From contig NZ_JAVCAP010000026.1 of the NCBI RefSeq assembly GCF_030769565.1, forward strand, positions 1 to 64,000: a stretch of 64,000 bases of DNA, given 5' to 3'. This stretch comes from Methylophilus aquaticus. Lineage in GTDB: Bacteria > Pseudomonadota > Gammaproteobacteria > Burkholderiales > Methylophilaceae. The translations under genes and the position numbers were made by a program. Below are positions 25,759 through 34,454 of the stretch, piece after piece (the first letter of the stretch is position 1; every line of letters starts with the position of its first letter). Under the pieces are notes generated by a model. The model had not been told where the DNA came from and ran no database searches. It worked only from the letters and a program-made list of their open reading frames with translations.

Positions 25759-26607
25759 ATGATTGTTGTTACCGGTGCTACAGGCCAACTGGGTCGTTTA
25801 GTGATTGAACATTTACTCAAAAAAGTGCCTGCAAGCAGCATTGTGGCTGCGGTGCGTCATGTTGAAAAAGCGCAAGACATCGCGGCATTGGGTGTGCAGG
25901 TACGCTTTGCCGATTACAACCAGCCTGAAAGCTGGGATGCAGCATTGTCAGGCGCAGAAAAAGTCTTGTTGATCTCATCAAGCGAAATCGGCTTGCGCGT
26001 CAAGCAGCATCAAGCCGTGATTGAAGCCGCCAAACGTGCAAACGTAAGCTTATTGGCTTACACCAGCCTGTTACGCGCGGATACTTCGTCACTGGGCCTT
26101 GCCGCTGAACACAAGGCGACCGAAGCCGCGATACAAAGCGCTGGTTTGCCATTTGTGATTTTGCGTAATGGTTGGTACACGGAAAACTATGCCGCGGGGA
26201 TACCAGCGGCATTGGCATTGGGCGCAGTGTATGGTGCGGCAGGGCAAGGCAAGATCTCGGCTGCAGCACGCGCTGACTATGCAGAAGCGGCCAGTGTGGT
26301 ACTGACGACGGATCACCACGCAGGCAACGTGTATGCATTGGCAGGTGACACGGCATTTACGCTGGACGAGTTTGCCGCCGAACTCTCACGCCAAACCGGT
26401 AAAGCTATCCCCTACGTAAATCTACCCCAAGCCGAATATAAAAAAGCATTACTCAATGCAGGCTTGCCTGAGCCCATTGCAGAGTTGCTGTCTGATTCGG
26501 ATGCTGGGGTATCAAACGGTCAGTTATTTAATGATGGCAAGCAATTAAGCCAGCTCATTGGTCGGCCAACCACGGCATTAGAGGTGATCATTAAAGCTGC
26601 ATTATAA
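25759..26607 (+). CDS. qorB: NmrA/QorB-like NAD(P)H-binding quinone oxidoreductase
   Basis: There are 282 residues from ATG at 25759 with GAAAGGG upstream; a GTG at 25753 is inside that site. It is an atypical short-chain dehydrogenase with the Rossmann motif VVTGATGQLGRLVIEHL, LLISSSEIGLRVKQH, LLAYTSLLRAD and ILRNGWYTENY, as in E. coli QorB (YtfG). That enzyme reduces quinones with NADPH. Length and order of motifs fit the full family. It is divergent from hxlR with a shared operator and is followed by a hairpin terminator. Confidence 0.85.
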   Translation: MIVVTGATGQLGRLVIEHLLKKVPASSIVAAVRHVEKAQDIAALGVQVRFADYNQPESWDAALSGAEKVLLISSSEIGLRVKQHQAVIEAAKRANVSLLAYTSLLRADTSSLGLAAEHKATEAAIQSAGLPFVILRNGWYTENYAAGIPAALALGAVYGAAGQGKISAAARADYAEAASVVLTTDHHAGNVYALAGDTAFTLDEFAAELSRQTGKAIPYVNLPQAEYKKALLNAGLPEPIAELLSDSDAGVSNGQLFNDGKQLSQLIGRPTTALEVIIKAAL

Positions 26608-26667
26608 AATCACAATAAAACTGTGAATTCAGAAGAGTGATTAAACACCTGATTTATCATCTGCAAG

Positions 26668-26701
26668 CCAACAGCCCGCGAAACCGTGAGCTGTTGGTTT
26701 T
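26668..26701 (+). terminator. Terminator after qorB-like gene
   Basis: CCAACAGC/GCTGTTGG with a 14-nt loop is followed by TTTTA. It is 60 bp after the stop. Confidence 0.6.
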
Positions 26702-26782
26702 ATGTTACTCTGAACTGAATGGCACTAATGCTTGAAATGTTGTTTTGCAAGACTTGACCCTCATGGTTTTGCTTGCTTTTTA

Positions 26783-26819
26783 AAGAAAGGTTTAGTAGAT
26801 GGTAATTAAAACCTTTCTT
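26783..26819 (-). terminator. Terminator of the NYN-NACHT operon
   Basis: A perfect 11-bp stem AAGAAAGGTTT/AAACCTTTCTT lies just beyond the NACHT stop codon. A short weak tail (CTTTCTTTAAAAAG) follows on the minus strand. Confidence 0.5.
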
Positions 26820-26825
26820 ACTGAC

Positions 26826-29093
26826 TTAGAAATTTTGAAGAAATTTCTCGAAAGAGCCTTGTGCTGTGGAAACCGCGTGATTAAGTTTTTCCAATGGTTT
26901 ATTTAATTTAAAACGTCTTTGAAGTGGCCCCCCTCGATTTTCAATTTCCGCCATAATTTCTTTAGACAATAGCTTCGATAAGGATTTATCAATAAAACTT
27001 TTTCCATTCTCACCTAATTTAATCAATATTACTGACTCGCTTATGTGAGTGCTTCTCATGAAGTAACGGAGCAACTTCTCAAAGTGTTTTAGTTCATCAT
27101 CAGAGTCGATATCCATTTCTCCAAAAATAGCATCTTGGGTTAATGTAAGGGCTCCTAGCGACTTTAGTTGCATTTGTACTTCAGTTGGATCCCAAAAGTC
27201 GAGGCTTTGCTCAACTAATCTTAAAGTTTCAACTGTGCAATTATTAAACTCGCAATTATTTATGGATGTAGACTTGAAGAATTTTAGCTGTCCAAAAGTG
27301 CATTCGTTGAAGTGACAGTTAATTAAGGACGTTTCCTCTAAAGAAGTTGGTGAGAAGTAGCAGTTTATAAAGTTAATGTCTGCTAAATTTTTATCTTTTA
27401 GAATGTCAGCTGCAAAGGTTAAGTTCTTAATATCAAGCGGGCCAAGACTTTGTTTATTAATTAGCCTAATTATTAAATTGGCGCAATTTTCATGTGTATA
27501 CGAAGCTTGTCCATCAAGAGCGGCAACATCAAGAAAAAACTTTGTTATTGATAAGTAATCAGAAGCATCTTTACGACTAATTGCGTGTAAAAATGCCTCT
27601 TGGCTCTGCTCAGGGAGAATTCCTTTTCTCAGAAGACCCAGGGCTTCATTTTTTGCTCGATCATTTAATGAACTTATTTGAGCTGCAAAACCCTCTCCTA
27701 AGAAAAATAACCTAAACTCATCATGATCAAACTCTACAGCGGATTGTGCATTGGTTGAAGAAACTAGCAATGCGTGGCCTCTTAACCTTTCTCTAATTTG
27801 TTTTGTCTGAAATGGTGTTTTTTTGGTCGTCTCACAATAATAGTCAGATGTAAATTCAAGTAGCTCTCTTTTTAGATAGTCAACTCTCGCCTCCCACATA
27901 CTTACGGCAATGAGTGAAAGCAACTCACAATGCTCGTCAGTTGTCAGTAATGGAATGCCCACATCACCGGATCTATCGATCCACTTTTCTGTGGCTTCTC
28001 TTTCTATAATTCCTTTAACAAAAACCGAGAAGTAATCGCCTCCTGAACCTTGTAGCCGGTCCAGAAAAGATTCTAAGGTTCTGCTCTCAGTAGCAATATC
28101 AATTAACTTATTTACAAGCACAGGTCTTGTTAGAAGAGAGTGATCGATCCCCAATCGATTACTCACTCTCTCATATATCTCATTGTGATTCGTGATATTT
28201 CTTTTTTTGCAATACTCAATAAACTGTTCTTTTTCCCACCTACAAAGCTCTACTTTGCCAAAGCCGACAGCAAATGAGCTAATAGAGTCAAAAAGCTTTT
28301 CTTGCATTTTCAAATTTTCAAATTCGAAGTAAGCTTTTCTTGCCGCAATTACTAAAGCGCCGGTCGAGTTCAATGCTGCAACAAGAATACCCATTGCTGA
28401 TAAAGCCTCACCTGAACTATTTTCAACAAACATTTCTTCAAAACCGTCGAACACTGGCACAATGACTCCCATTCGAACGAGTGCCAGAAAAGAGTTGTAA
28501 TATAAGAATGGAAATCTATATCGATTTTGCAATGCACCTACAGTTATGTCATCGAATCTTAGGAAGTGTCTGCCGCCAAGAGGAATAGGTACTAATAGCC
28601 ACTCAGCTTCATTTCTCGAAAATTTCTCTGCTTGTTGCCTTGCCATTTCATTAATTAAGGAGGTTTTACCTTCTCCGGCGTCACTTGTTATGTACAAAAC
28701 AGATGTTTCAAAGGGACTACGATTTCCTAGAGCTTGAAATGTACTATTCAAGGCATCTGATGTTGGAGTGCTAGTTTCAACTGCCGAGGACTCTAAAGAC
28801 TGTAAAACTCTAGCAATTGGAGATACGAAGTTTGGGGTAGGCTTTATGTTTTCTTTGAGTCTTGAAGCAAGTAACTGTAGATTTGCAAGCCGCTTTATTA
28901 TCCATTGAGTGGCATCTACGAAGATTCCTGTATTTCCTTCATCAACAAAAATATTTCCAAAGTTTTTTGCTGTAATTGTTATCTCTACAATCTCCCCATT
29001 TAGAGAAAACATAATGTTGTTTCTCTCGAACAGAGTTTCTGATCCAGGGTCAGAAAAGGTTGAAATGAGCGATTTAAAGTCATCTATAAGCAT
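26826..29093 (-). CDS. NACHT-like STAND ATPase with C-terminal pentapeptide-like repeats (candidate defence protein)
   Basis: The protein has 755 residues. The P-loop ITSDAGEGKTSL (Lys143, Thr144), Walker B VPVFDGFEEMF (Asp216, Glu219/220) and sensor-type VIAARKAYF (Arg252) give a NACHT-type NTPase. The DGF-E-E form is typical of NLR-like proteins. A helical region follows. Around 560-630 come pentapeptide-like units (NLADINFINCYF, LINCHFNECTFGQLKFF, NNCEFNNC), and then a Lys-rich tail. The N-terminal 120 residues are unrecognised. The gene is much more AT-rich than its surroundings. It follows the NYN nuclease gene by 2 bp, so nuclease and STAND sensor form a likely anti-phage pair. Confidence 0.8.
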   Translation of the reverse strand: MLIDDFKSLISTFSDPGSETLFERNNIMFSLNGEIVEITITAKNFGNIFVDEGNTGIFVDATQWIIKRLANLQLLASRLKENIKPTPNFVSPIARVLQSLESSAVETSTPTSDALNSTFQALGNRSPFETSVLYITSDAGEGKTSLINEMARQQAEKFSRNEAEWLLVPIPLGGRHFLRFDDITVGALQNRYRFPFLYYNSFLALVRMGVIVPVFDGFEEMFVENSSGEALSAMGILVAALNSTGALVIAARKAYFEFENLKMQEKLFDSISSFAVGFGKVELCRWEKEQFIEYCKKRNITNHNEIYERVSNRLGIDHSLLTRPVLVNKLIDIATESRTLESFLDRLQGSGGDYFSVFVKGIIEREATEKWIDRSGDVGIPLLTTDEHCELLSLIAVSMWEARVDYLKRELLEFTSDYYCETTKKTPFQTKQIRERLRGHALLVSSTNAQSAVEFDHDEFRLFFLGEGFAAQISSLNDRAKNEALGLLRKGILPEQSQEAFLHAISRKDASDYLSITKFFLDVAALDGQASYTHENCANLIIRLINKQSLGPLDIKNLTFAADILKDKNLADINFINCYFSPTSLEETSLINCHFNECTFGQLKFFKSTSINNCEFNNCTVETLRLVEQSLDFWDPTEVQMQLKSLGALTLTQDAIFGEMDIDSDDELKHFEKLLRYFMRSTHISESVILIKLGENGKSFIDKSLSKLLSKEIMAEIENRGGPLQRRFKLNKPLEKLNHAVSTAQGSFEKFLQNF

Positions 29094-29095
29094 GA

Positions 29096-29830
29096 TTACA
29101 ATTCCAATTCAGTTAAGCGTGTACCAATTCCCGTTTGTTGTTGTATTTGTAGTCGGTGTTTGGGGTGAAGTCTGTAAATTTGAGAACCATTTAATAGGGC
29201 TGTACGTATTGGTGGCAAGAAATCGTCATCATTGCTTACTAGCATAATATGGATATTACTATTACTTTGGGAAGCATAAATCAAATCACATGTCAGCATT
29301 GTGTCTACAATTTTCTGCTCATGTCTGTAAACTAATTCGCAGCTAGTAGTGCTGCATGTATCAATAGGGCACTTATTTTTTTGGAGGAGTTTTTTTGCCA
29401 AATGAAGAATGCACGATGAATTAGTGCAGCCCACATCTAGAGGTTTAGCAAAACGAATATTACTTGGAACCGCCTTTTTTCTAAATGTATTGAATAGGTG
29501 GTGGCTGGGTTCTTGATACAAAGCAAAAGCAAGCTCAGCATTTGTTCTAAATTGAATCAATCTACCTTCTGATAAAGGTATTTTGATTATTGCAGGGAAC
29601 TCTTCCTGGATACGAATTGATACGTCTTGTGCCAAGTGCGTCATCAAGGCTTCTTCATACCAACCGCCATATATGCGAACCTCACATGTTCCTAAAGTTG
29701 CAGAAATGGATTTTGGAAGGTGTGAAAGTGCTTTAGTGATAAGACTTAGTATTCCTGATCGCTTGTGATCATCACTAAGATTGTCGTAATCCACTAATAT
29801 TAATACGCTGAAGGTGTCATCTGAGACCAA
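29096..29830 (-). CDS. NYN-domain (PIN-like) nuclease, partner of the NACHT ATPase
   Basis: The protein has 244 residues. The NYN pattern is VLILVDYDNLSDD (Asp14, Asp16, Asn17), a central KIVDTMLTCDLIYAS helix, and IMLVSNDDDFLPPIRTAL with Asp201-203, giving the acidic metal site of PIN/FLAP-fold ribonucleases. A Cys-rich insert (GCTNSSC, CPIDTCSTTSC) could hold a metal. No ATG fits: the frame opens with TTG at 29830 after GGATAAC, so the start is uncertain. It is the first gene of a two-gene, AT-rich operon. By context it may be the toxic effector released or activated by the NACHT protein. Confidence 0.78.
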   Translation of the reverse strand: MVSDDTFSVLILVDYDNLSDDHKRSGILSLITKALSHLPKSISATLGTCEVRIYGGWYEEALMTHLAQDVSIRIQEEFPAIIKIPLSEGRLIQFRTNAELAFALYQEPSHHLFNTFRKKAVPSNIRFAKPLDVGCTNSSCILHLAKKLLQKNKCPIDTCSTTSCELVYRHEQKIVDTMLTCDLIYASQSNSNIHIMLVSNDDDFLPPIRTALLNGSQIYRLHPKHRLQIQQQTGIGTRLTELEL

Positions 29831-30098
29831 TTAGTTATCCATTCACTTTAATGTTTTGTGATTTGTAGTGAAGACCATGCACAATTATTGAATATGCCTA
29901 ATCTAACATAATTAAATGAAGCACACTAAATTGTTCGTTTGACTTGAGATCGAAGACTCACAGCGTGTAAAAGCATGGGGTCGGGTCTAGCTATGTAGCA
30001 TTTTGAATGCTTTATTTAACTCAGCTTATGCAGTCATTGCGGCCAATCTTCTATTTTTAAGCTTTGATGCGCTCAAAATGCTTGGTGTTTAGCAACAT

Positions 30099-30406
30099 TT
30101 ATAAACGGTCACGCAACCGTGCCACAATATCCATTTTTTCGTGCAATATGGCCAAAATAATTGCAGAGCATTGGTTTGCGGCACACAAAATACATAATGT
30201 TTGCCAGCAAGCGCCACCCGTAAATTTGGCAAAATATCATGGCAAGTTTTATAGCTGCTCATACCACTGGCAAGACGGGTAGCGGTGTTCTCAATTTCTG
30301 CTACATACGCCATACACTGCTTTTCGCCTCATTCAGCGCGGGTGTAGCGCACAATCGCCCTTAAATCAGCCTCTGCACTTTTGGTGAGCACATAAGCTGG
30401 CTTCAA
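30099..30406 (-). pseudogene. parE-family toxin, dead by nonsense and frameshift
   Basis: From a TTG at 30406, overlapping the antitoxin stop, the frame reads KPAYVLTKSAEADLRAIVRY and then TRAE, followed by TGA where family members have Trp (EWGE). It then continues GEKQ, AYVAEIENTATRLASG, and LRVALAGKHYVFCVPQTNAL. One base is missing after NAL. In the shifted frame AIILAILHEKMDIVARLR completes the ParE C terminus. Two independent lesions show that the toxin is inactive. Total length (308 bp) equals a full parE minus one base. Confidence 0.8.
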
Positions 30407-30654
30407 CGGTTAGCACTCGCTTGCACTTCATCTTGCACAATCTCGGTGATGCTTAGAGTAGAAACATCGCCACGGTTAGCTTCGCTCAAGCGTTGTAGTA
30501 GCAAGTTTTGCAAATCCGCCAAGCCTTGTGCATCGTCCGCTTGGGGAAATAAACGCTCTAAGGCATATTGTTTAATCGATTTACCTTGCAAAGCCGCAAT
30601 CGCTTTTAAGGTTTGGTGCTGTTGCTCATTGATGTCTATGGTTAATCTGCTCAT
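30403..30654 (-). CDS. ParD-like antitoxin
   Basis: There are 83 residues from ATG at 30654, which follows AAGAGG; the frame extends to 30681 without a site. SRLTIDINEQQHQTLKAIAA with KSIKQYALERL is a ribbon-helix-helix DNA-binding unit, and the acidic C-terminal tail is typical of toxin-binding ParD antitoxins. The toxin gene directly downstream is a pseudogene, so this is an orphan antitoxin. Its retention could be neutral, or it could protect against a parE-like toxin elsewhere. Confidence 0.75.
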   Translation of the reverse strand: MSRLTIDINEQQHQTLKAIAALQGKSIKQYALERLFPQADDAQGLADLQNLLLQRLSEANRGDVSTLSITEIVQDEVQASANR

Positions 30655-30794
30655 CGCAAACCTCTTGAAATATTCACACAATCACACATTAGCACAAATG
30701 TGGGTTTGTTAAAATCGTAAAAAAATAATTTGGATCAGAGTAAATTTAACTGTATTCACCAAATTTTATTGTGGGTGATAAGAGAGCCCCTCAT

Positions 30795-30968
30795 TTAGCA
30801 GTCAACCTGTGGCAGCTCATGCGCTTTTGAAGATTTAGCCAAACGCAAAAAATAAGCAACCTGCTCGACCCATTGCAACCGCTCTAATGGGGTTAATGCC
30901 ATAAAGGCACGCAAGCGTTCTTCACTGACATGGTAAGTTCTTTCGGCTGGATTAAAGGGCGCGTTCAT
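30795..30968 (-). CDS. 57-residue hypothetical protein
   Basis: The short open frame runs from ATG at 30968 (NAPFNPAERTYHVSEERL, RAFMALTPLERLQWVEQVAY, then FLRLAKSSKAHELPQVDC). LTPLERLQWVEQ is a pattern I associate with small proteins next to nucleotidyltransferase-like toxin-antitoxin genes; this is from memory, not a search. The ATG overlaps the stop of the upstream gene remnant as ATGA, the usual junction of a two-gene unit. Composition and junction argue it is or was a real gene. Confidence 0.55.
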   Translation of the reverse strand: MNAPFNPAERTYHVSEERLRAFMALTPLERLQWVEQVAYFLRLAKSSKAHELPQVDC

Positions 30969-31075
30969 AGTGATTTTATTTTCTCTAAATGCTCAATATC
31001 ACTCAGGTCTATTGGGCGGGCGGCAGCACGTTTCATTGAGTAGTGGGGGTAGCCGAGAATAAAATTAAACTGGAT
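30965..31075 (-). pseudogene. 3' remnant of an unrecognised gene upstream of the 57-residue protein
   Basis: After an in-frame stop at 31076-31078, the frame reads FNFILGYPHYSMKRAAARPI followed by DLSDIEHLEKIKSL and ends at 30965 with an ATGA junction. It looks like the C terminus of a larger protein (GxPHYS-KRAAARPID resembles nucleotidyltransferase-type tails). The rest has been replaced by the brnA 3' end. Confidence 0.4.
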
Positions 31076-31343
31076 TCACTTTCTTTAAGGCTTCATTAAT
31101 CCGTGTCTGCCAGCCTGATCCAGTCGCTTTAAATTTTTCCACCACATCATTATCCAGCCGAATATGTACCAGTGTTTTACGGCTACCTATCGGTCGCCCA
31201 CGCATTTTTTTAAACTGGGCATCACTGACTTCAACTGTGTCTGGGTCGGCTAAGATTCCGGCATTGATGCGTGCTTCTTCTGCAGCATCTGGCAGTTCAA
31301 GTTCCAGGTCATTCACTTTTAATGTTTTTGCGGGTTTCGACAT
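31065..31343 (-). CDS. brnA: BrnA antitoxin
   Basis: The protein has 92 residues. The C-terminal ribbon-helix-helix has GRPIGSRKTLVHIRLDNDVV and FKATGSGWQTRINEALKK, the BrnA family signature. BrnA neutralises BrnT and represses the operon. The start lies inside the 3' end of brnT (35-bp overlap), so the pair is translationally coupled in the usual toxin-first order. The last bases overlap an older gene remnant, suggesting integration into a toxin-antitoxin hot spot. Confidence 0.88.
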   Translation of the reverse strand: MSKPAKTLKVNDLELELPDAAEEARINAGILADPDTVEVSDAQFKKMRGRPIGSRKTLVHIRLDNDVVEKFKATGSGWQTRINEALKKVNPV

Positions 31344-31596
31344 ATCTTTTGACCTCTCTGATATTTGCTTTTCGCAAGCTAATCACATGGATATTTTCAT
31401 TCCGCTCAGTATAGACAATGCAATATAAACGCTTCGCAATCGGGGCAAAACCTATCAAACGCATTTCGCCATAGTCATGGCGTTCATCCTCGGCAACAAT
31501 CAATAAATCCCAATCCAACAGTCGGGCCGCCTCTAATGCGATACCGTGCTTTTGCAAATTGGTGATATTTTTGTTTTGCGAGTAACTAAGCTTCAT
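31309..31596 (-). CDS. brnT: BrnT ribonuclease toxin
   Basis: The protein has 95 residues of the DUF497/BrnT family: NKNITNLQKHGIALEAARLL, DERHDYGEMRLIGFAPIAKR, IVYTERNENIHVISLRKANI. The family is a RelE-like ribonuclease that blocks translation. Catalytic-type residues (Lys/His near the N terminus, RKA Arg/Lys near the end) are kept, so it looks active. ATG at 31596 stands two bases from a perfect 18-bp palindrome and has no ribosome binding site. The mRNA may therefore be leaderless or weakly translated. Confidence 0.88.
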   Translation of the reverse strand: MKLSYSQNKNITNLQKHGIALEAARLLDWDLLIVAEDERHDYGEMRLIGFAPIAKRLYCIVYTERNENIHVISLRKANIREVKRYVETRKNIKSE

Positions 31597-31597
31597 A

Positions 31598-31615
31598 TTA
31601 TTGTAATTACAATAA
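31598..31615. promoter_or_regulatory. BrnA operator palindrome
   Basis: TTATTGTAATTACAATAA is a perfect 18-bp palindrome immediately upstream of the brnT start codon, as expected for autoregulation by the BrnT-BrnA complex. Confidence 0.65.
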
Positions 31616-31765
31616 ATAATTAGTCAATGTTGGATTTGTGTGACCATAACATATGTTAATTAATGTTTTGTAAAACATTTTGTTAAGCGACGTACTAAAC
31701 CAATTCCATAAGTACTACTCTCAAATATAATCCTTACTTAACTCTAAAAATTCTCAGGTAAATCC

Positions 31766-34372
31766 ATGCGAACCGAAAACGCTGTTGCACCAAAAACTAT
31801 CTACCTTAAAGACTACACGCCTGCCCCTTATTTGGCGCAGCAGGTGAATTTGAGTTTTAACCTGTTGCCGGGTAAAACCATCGTCACTTCTATCGTGCGC
31901 TATGTGAAAAACCCGGCCGGGGTGTCGGATGATTTGGTGCTGGATGGCGAGGAGCAAAGCATTGTGTCGGTGGCCATCGATGGCCTGCCGTTTACTGGCT
32001 ATACGCTGGCCGATGGGCAGATGACGATTGCCAATCCGGGCAAGGAATTTTCTTTAACCATCGTCAGTGAAATCAACCCGGAGGCGAATACGGCGCTGGA
32101 AGGGTTGTATCAATCTCAAGGCACGTATTGCACACAGTGCGAGGCTGAAGGCTTCAGACGTATTACGTATTGCCAGGATAGGCCGGATGTATTGAGCGTG
32201 TTTACCGTGCGCATAGAGGCGGATGCCGAGGCGTATCCGGTCATGTTGTCGAACGGCAATTTGCAGGATGAAGGTAGTTTGCCAGATGGCAGGCATTACC
32301 GTGTCTGGCATGACCCGTTCCCCAAACCTTGCTATCTGTTTGCGCTGGTGGCGGGTGACTTGGTCCGCGTGGCGGATACGTTTACCACCATGACGGGCCG
32401 CAAGGTGGATTTGCATATTTATGTGCGGGCAGGAGATGAGAGCCAATGTAGCCATGCCATGGCGTCGCTGAAAAAATCGATGCAATGGGATGAAGAAGTG
32501 TATGGCCGCGAGTATCAGCTGGAGCTGTTCAATATTGTGGCGGTGAGCGACTTTAATATGGGCGCGATGGAAAACACCTCGCTTAACGTGTTTAACACTG
32601 CGCTGGTGCTGGCGCATCAGGAAACCGCGACCGATAGCGACTTTATGAGTGTGGAAGGCGTGATCGGCCACGAGTATTTCCACAACTGGACCGGTAACCG
32701 CGTGACTTGTCGTGACTGGTTCCAGCTGTCACTCAAAGAAGGGTTTACCGTGTTCCGCGACCAGGAGTTCAGCGCCGATATGAATTCGCGTGCGGTGTTG
32801 CGCATTGACGATGTGAATGGCCTGCGCCGCTTGCAGTTCCCCGAAGATGGTAGCCCGCTGGCGCACTCGGTGCAGCCTGACCAGTTTATTGAAATCAGCA
32901 ACTTTTACACTAAAACCATTTATGAAAAAGGCGCAGAGCTGATTCGCATGCAGCATACTTTGCTCGGCGCCGCGAACTTTCGCAAGGCGACTGATTTGTA
33001 TTTTGACCGTTTTGATGGTCAGGCGGTGACCTGTGATGACTTTGTGCAGTGCATGGCCGAGGCTTCAGGCCGGGATATGACGCAGTTTTTCAGGTGGTAT
33101 AAACAGGCGGGCACGCCGACCCTGGTCGCCAGCAGCCACTACGACGCGGCGCAGCAACGCTATACGCTCAGCTTTACACAATCGCAGCCGGACACACCGG
33201 GGCAAACGGACAAGCAGCCTTTGCATATGCCGATAGCGGTGGGCTTGCTGGCAGCCGACGGCACTGAGATTGTGCCGACACAAGTGCTTGAAATGACGGA
33301 ACGTGCGCAGTCTTTCACTTTTGATGGCATCGCTGCCAAACCGGTGCCTTCGATCTTGCGTGGCTTTTCGGCGCCGGTGAAGCTGGAGACGGATTTAAGT
33401 GACGATGACCTGCGTTTATTGCAGGTGCATGACACCGATGGCTTTAACAAGTGGGAGGCTGGACAAACGCTGGCGTTGCGGACCATACAGCGTGTGATGG
33501 CTGATCCGCAGGCGGATATCAGCCAGTTTATTGCGGATGTGGGCACCTTGATTGAGCAGGGCCTTGGCGGTCAGGGCGATAAAGCCTTGCTGGCGCGGGC
33601 GTTGAGTTTGCCCATGATAGGTGTGATTGGCCAATATCTGCCGGTGATTGACCCGGCAGCCATTGATGCGGCGCGCACCAGCATCCTTACCCAGCTCAAG
33701 CGTACGCACAAAGAGCGTTTGGAGGCCTTGTATGCGGCAAACCGCGGTACCGGCGCATTTGAAATTACGCCGCAGGCCATGGGCCGTCGCGCCTTGCAGG
33801 AGGCGGTGCTGGATATCCTCACCGTGACCAATGGCACCGGCTGTGCTGCGCGCGCCAAGGCGCATTATGATGCTGCCGACAATATGACAGACCGCGTGAC
33901 TGCGCTGGCGAGTTTGACTGACAGCACACAGCCTGAGCGCGCCGCTGCGTTTGCTGATTTTTATACACGCTTCAAGGCGTATCCGCTGGTCATCGACAAG
34001 TGGTTCTCCTTGCAGGCTTTATCTAAACGCGCGCAGATTTTTGACGACATTGCCATGTTGCGCCAGCATCCGGATTTTAATATCAAAAATCCTAATCGCG
34101 TGCGTTCACTGTATACCGCATTTGCCATTAATAACCCGGTCAAGTTTCATGACCCCAGCGGTCAGGGCTACGCCTTTTTGCGTGATGCGATTATCGAATT
34201 GAATGCCATTAATCCACAAATGGCGGCACGCATGGTGACGCCGCTGCGTGAATGGAAACGCTATGCTCCCGCTTTGCAGGTGCAGATGAAGGCGGCGCTC
34301 GAAGCAGTGCTGACCACCCCGGATTTATCGAACGATGTGTTTGAAGTAGTGAGCAAAAGTTTGAATGGTTAG
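31766..34372 (+). CDS. pepN: Aminopeptidase N (M1 family)
   Basis: The protein has 868 residues. It is a cytosolic zinc aminopeptidase that trims N-terminal residues in peptide turnover. It has GAMEN at 266-270 (substrate binding), the zinc site HEYFHNWTGNR at 302 with Glu325 in LKEGFTVF, and YEKGAELIRM further on. The alpha/alpha PepN-type C-terminal domain (DUF3458-like) fills the rest, giving the expected bacterial PepN length. ATG follows AGGTAAATCC. It is a single gene, convergent with msrA, and marks the return to core genome after the defence island. Confidence 0.95.
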   Translation: MRTENAVAPKTIYLKDYTPAPYLAQQVNLSFNLLPGKTIVTSIVRYVKNPAGVSDDLVLDGEEQSIVSVAIDGLPFTGYTLADGQMTIANPGKEFSLTIVSEINPEANTALEGLYQSQGTYCTQCEAEGFRRITYCQDRPDVLSVFTVRIEADAEAYPVMLSNGNLQDEGSLPDGRHYRVWHDPFPKPCYLFALVAGDLVRVADTFTTMTGRKVDLHIYVRAGDESQCSHAMASLKKSMQWDEEVYGREYQLELFNIVAVSDFNMGAMENTSLNVFNTALVLAHQETATDSDFMSVEGVIGHEYFHNWTGNRVTCRDWFQLSLKEGFTVFRDQEFSADMNSRAVLRIDDVNGLRRLQFPEDGSPLAHSVQPDQFIEISNFYTKTIYEKGAELIRMQHTLLGAANFRKATDLYFDRFDGQAVTCDDFVQCMAEASGRDMTQFFRWYKQAGTPTLVASSHYDAAQQRYTLSFTQSQPDTPGQTDKQPLHMPIAVGLLAADGTEIVPTQVLEMTERAQSFTFDGIAAKPVPSILRGFSAPVKLETDLSDDDLRLLQVHDTDGFNKWEAGQTLALRTIQRVMADPQADISQFIADVGTLIEQGLGGQGDKALLARALSLPMIGVIGQYLPVIDPAAIDAARTSILTQLKRTHKERLEALYAANRGTGAFEITPQAMGRRALQEAVLDILTVTNGTGCAARAKAHYDAADNMTDRVTALASLTDSTQPERAAAFADFYTRFKAYPLVIDKWFSLQALSKRAQIFDDIAMLRQHPDFNIKNPNRVRSLYTAFAINNPVKFHDPSGQGYAFLRDAIIELNAINPQMAARMVTPLREWKRYAPALQVQMKAALEAVLTTPDLSNDVFEVVSKSLNG

Positions 34373-34389
34373 CACATGATGTGCTGCTG

Positions 34390-34427
34390 CTGCATGCATA
34401 CGGCTTTCAAGCGCCGCGTGCATGCAG
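34390..34427. terminator. Hairpin between convergent pepN and msrA
   Basis: CTGCATGCATACGGC pairs with GCCGCGTGCATGCAG (13 of 15) around an 8-nt loop. It has no T-run. It is placed where a shared terminator would be expected. Confidence 0.4.
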
Positions 34428-34454
34428 TACAACATTGAGAGGACCACGCCAGAG

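Noticed and set aside
29831-30098. Further defence genes between the NYN gene and parE remnant
   Set aside because: No frame of useful length and no motif was found in this AT-rich spacer.
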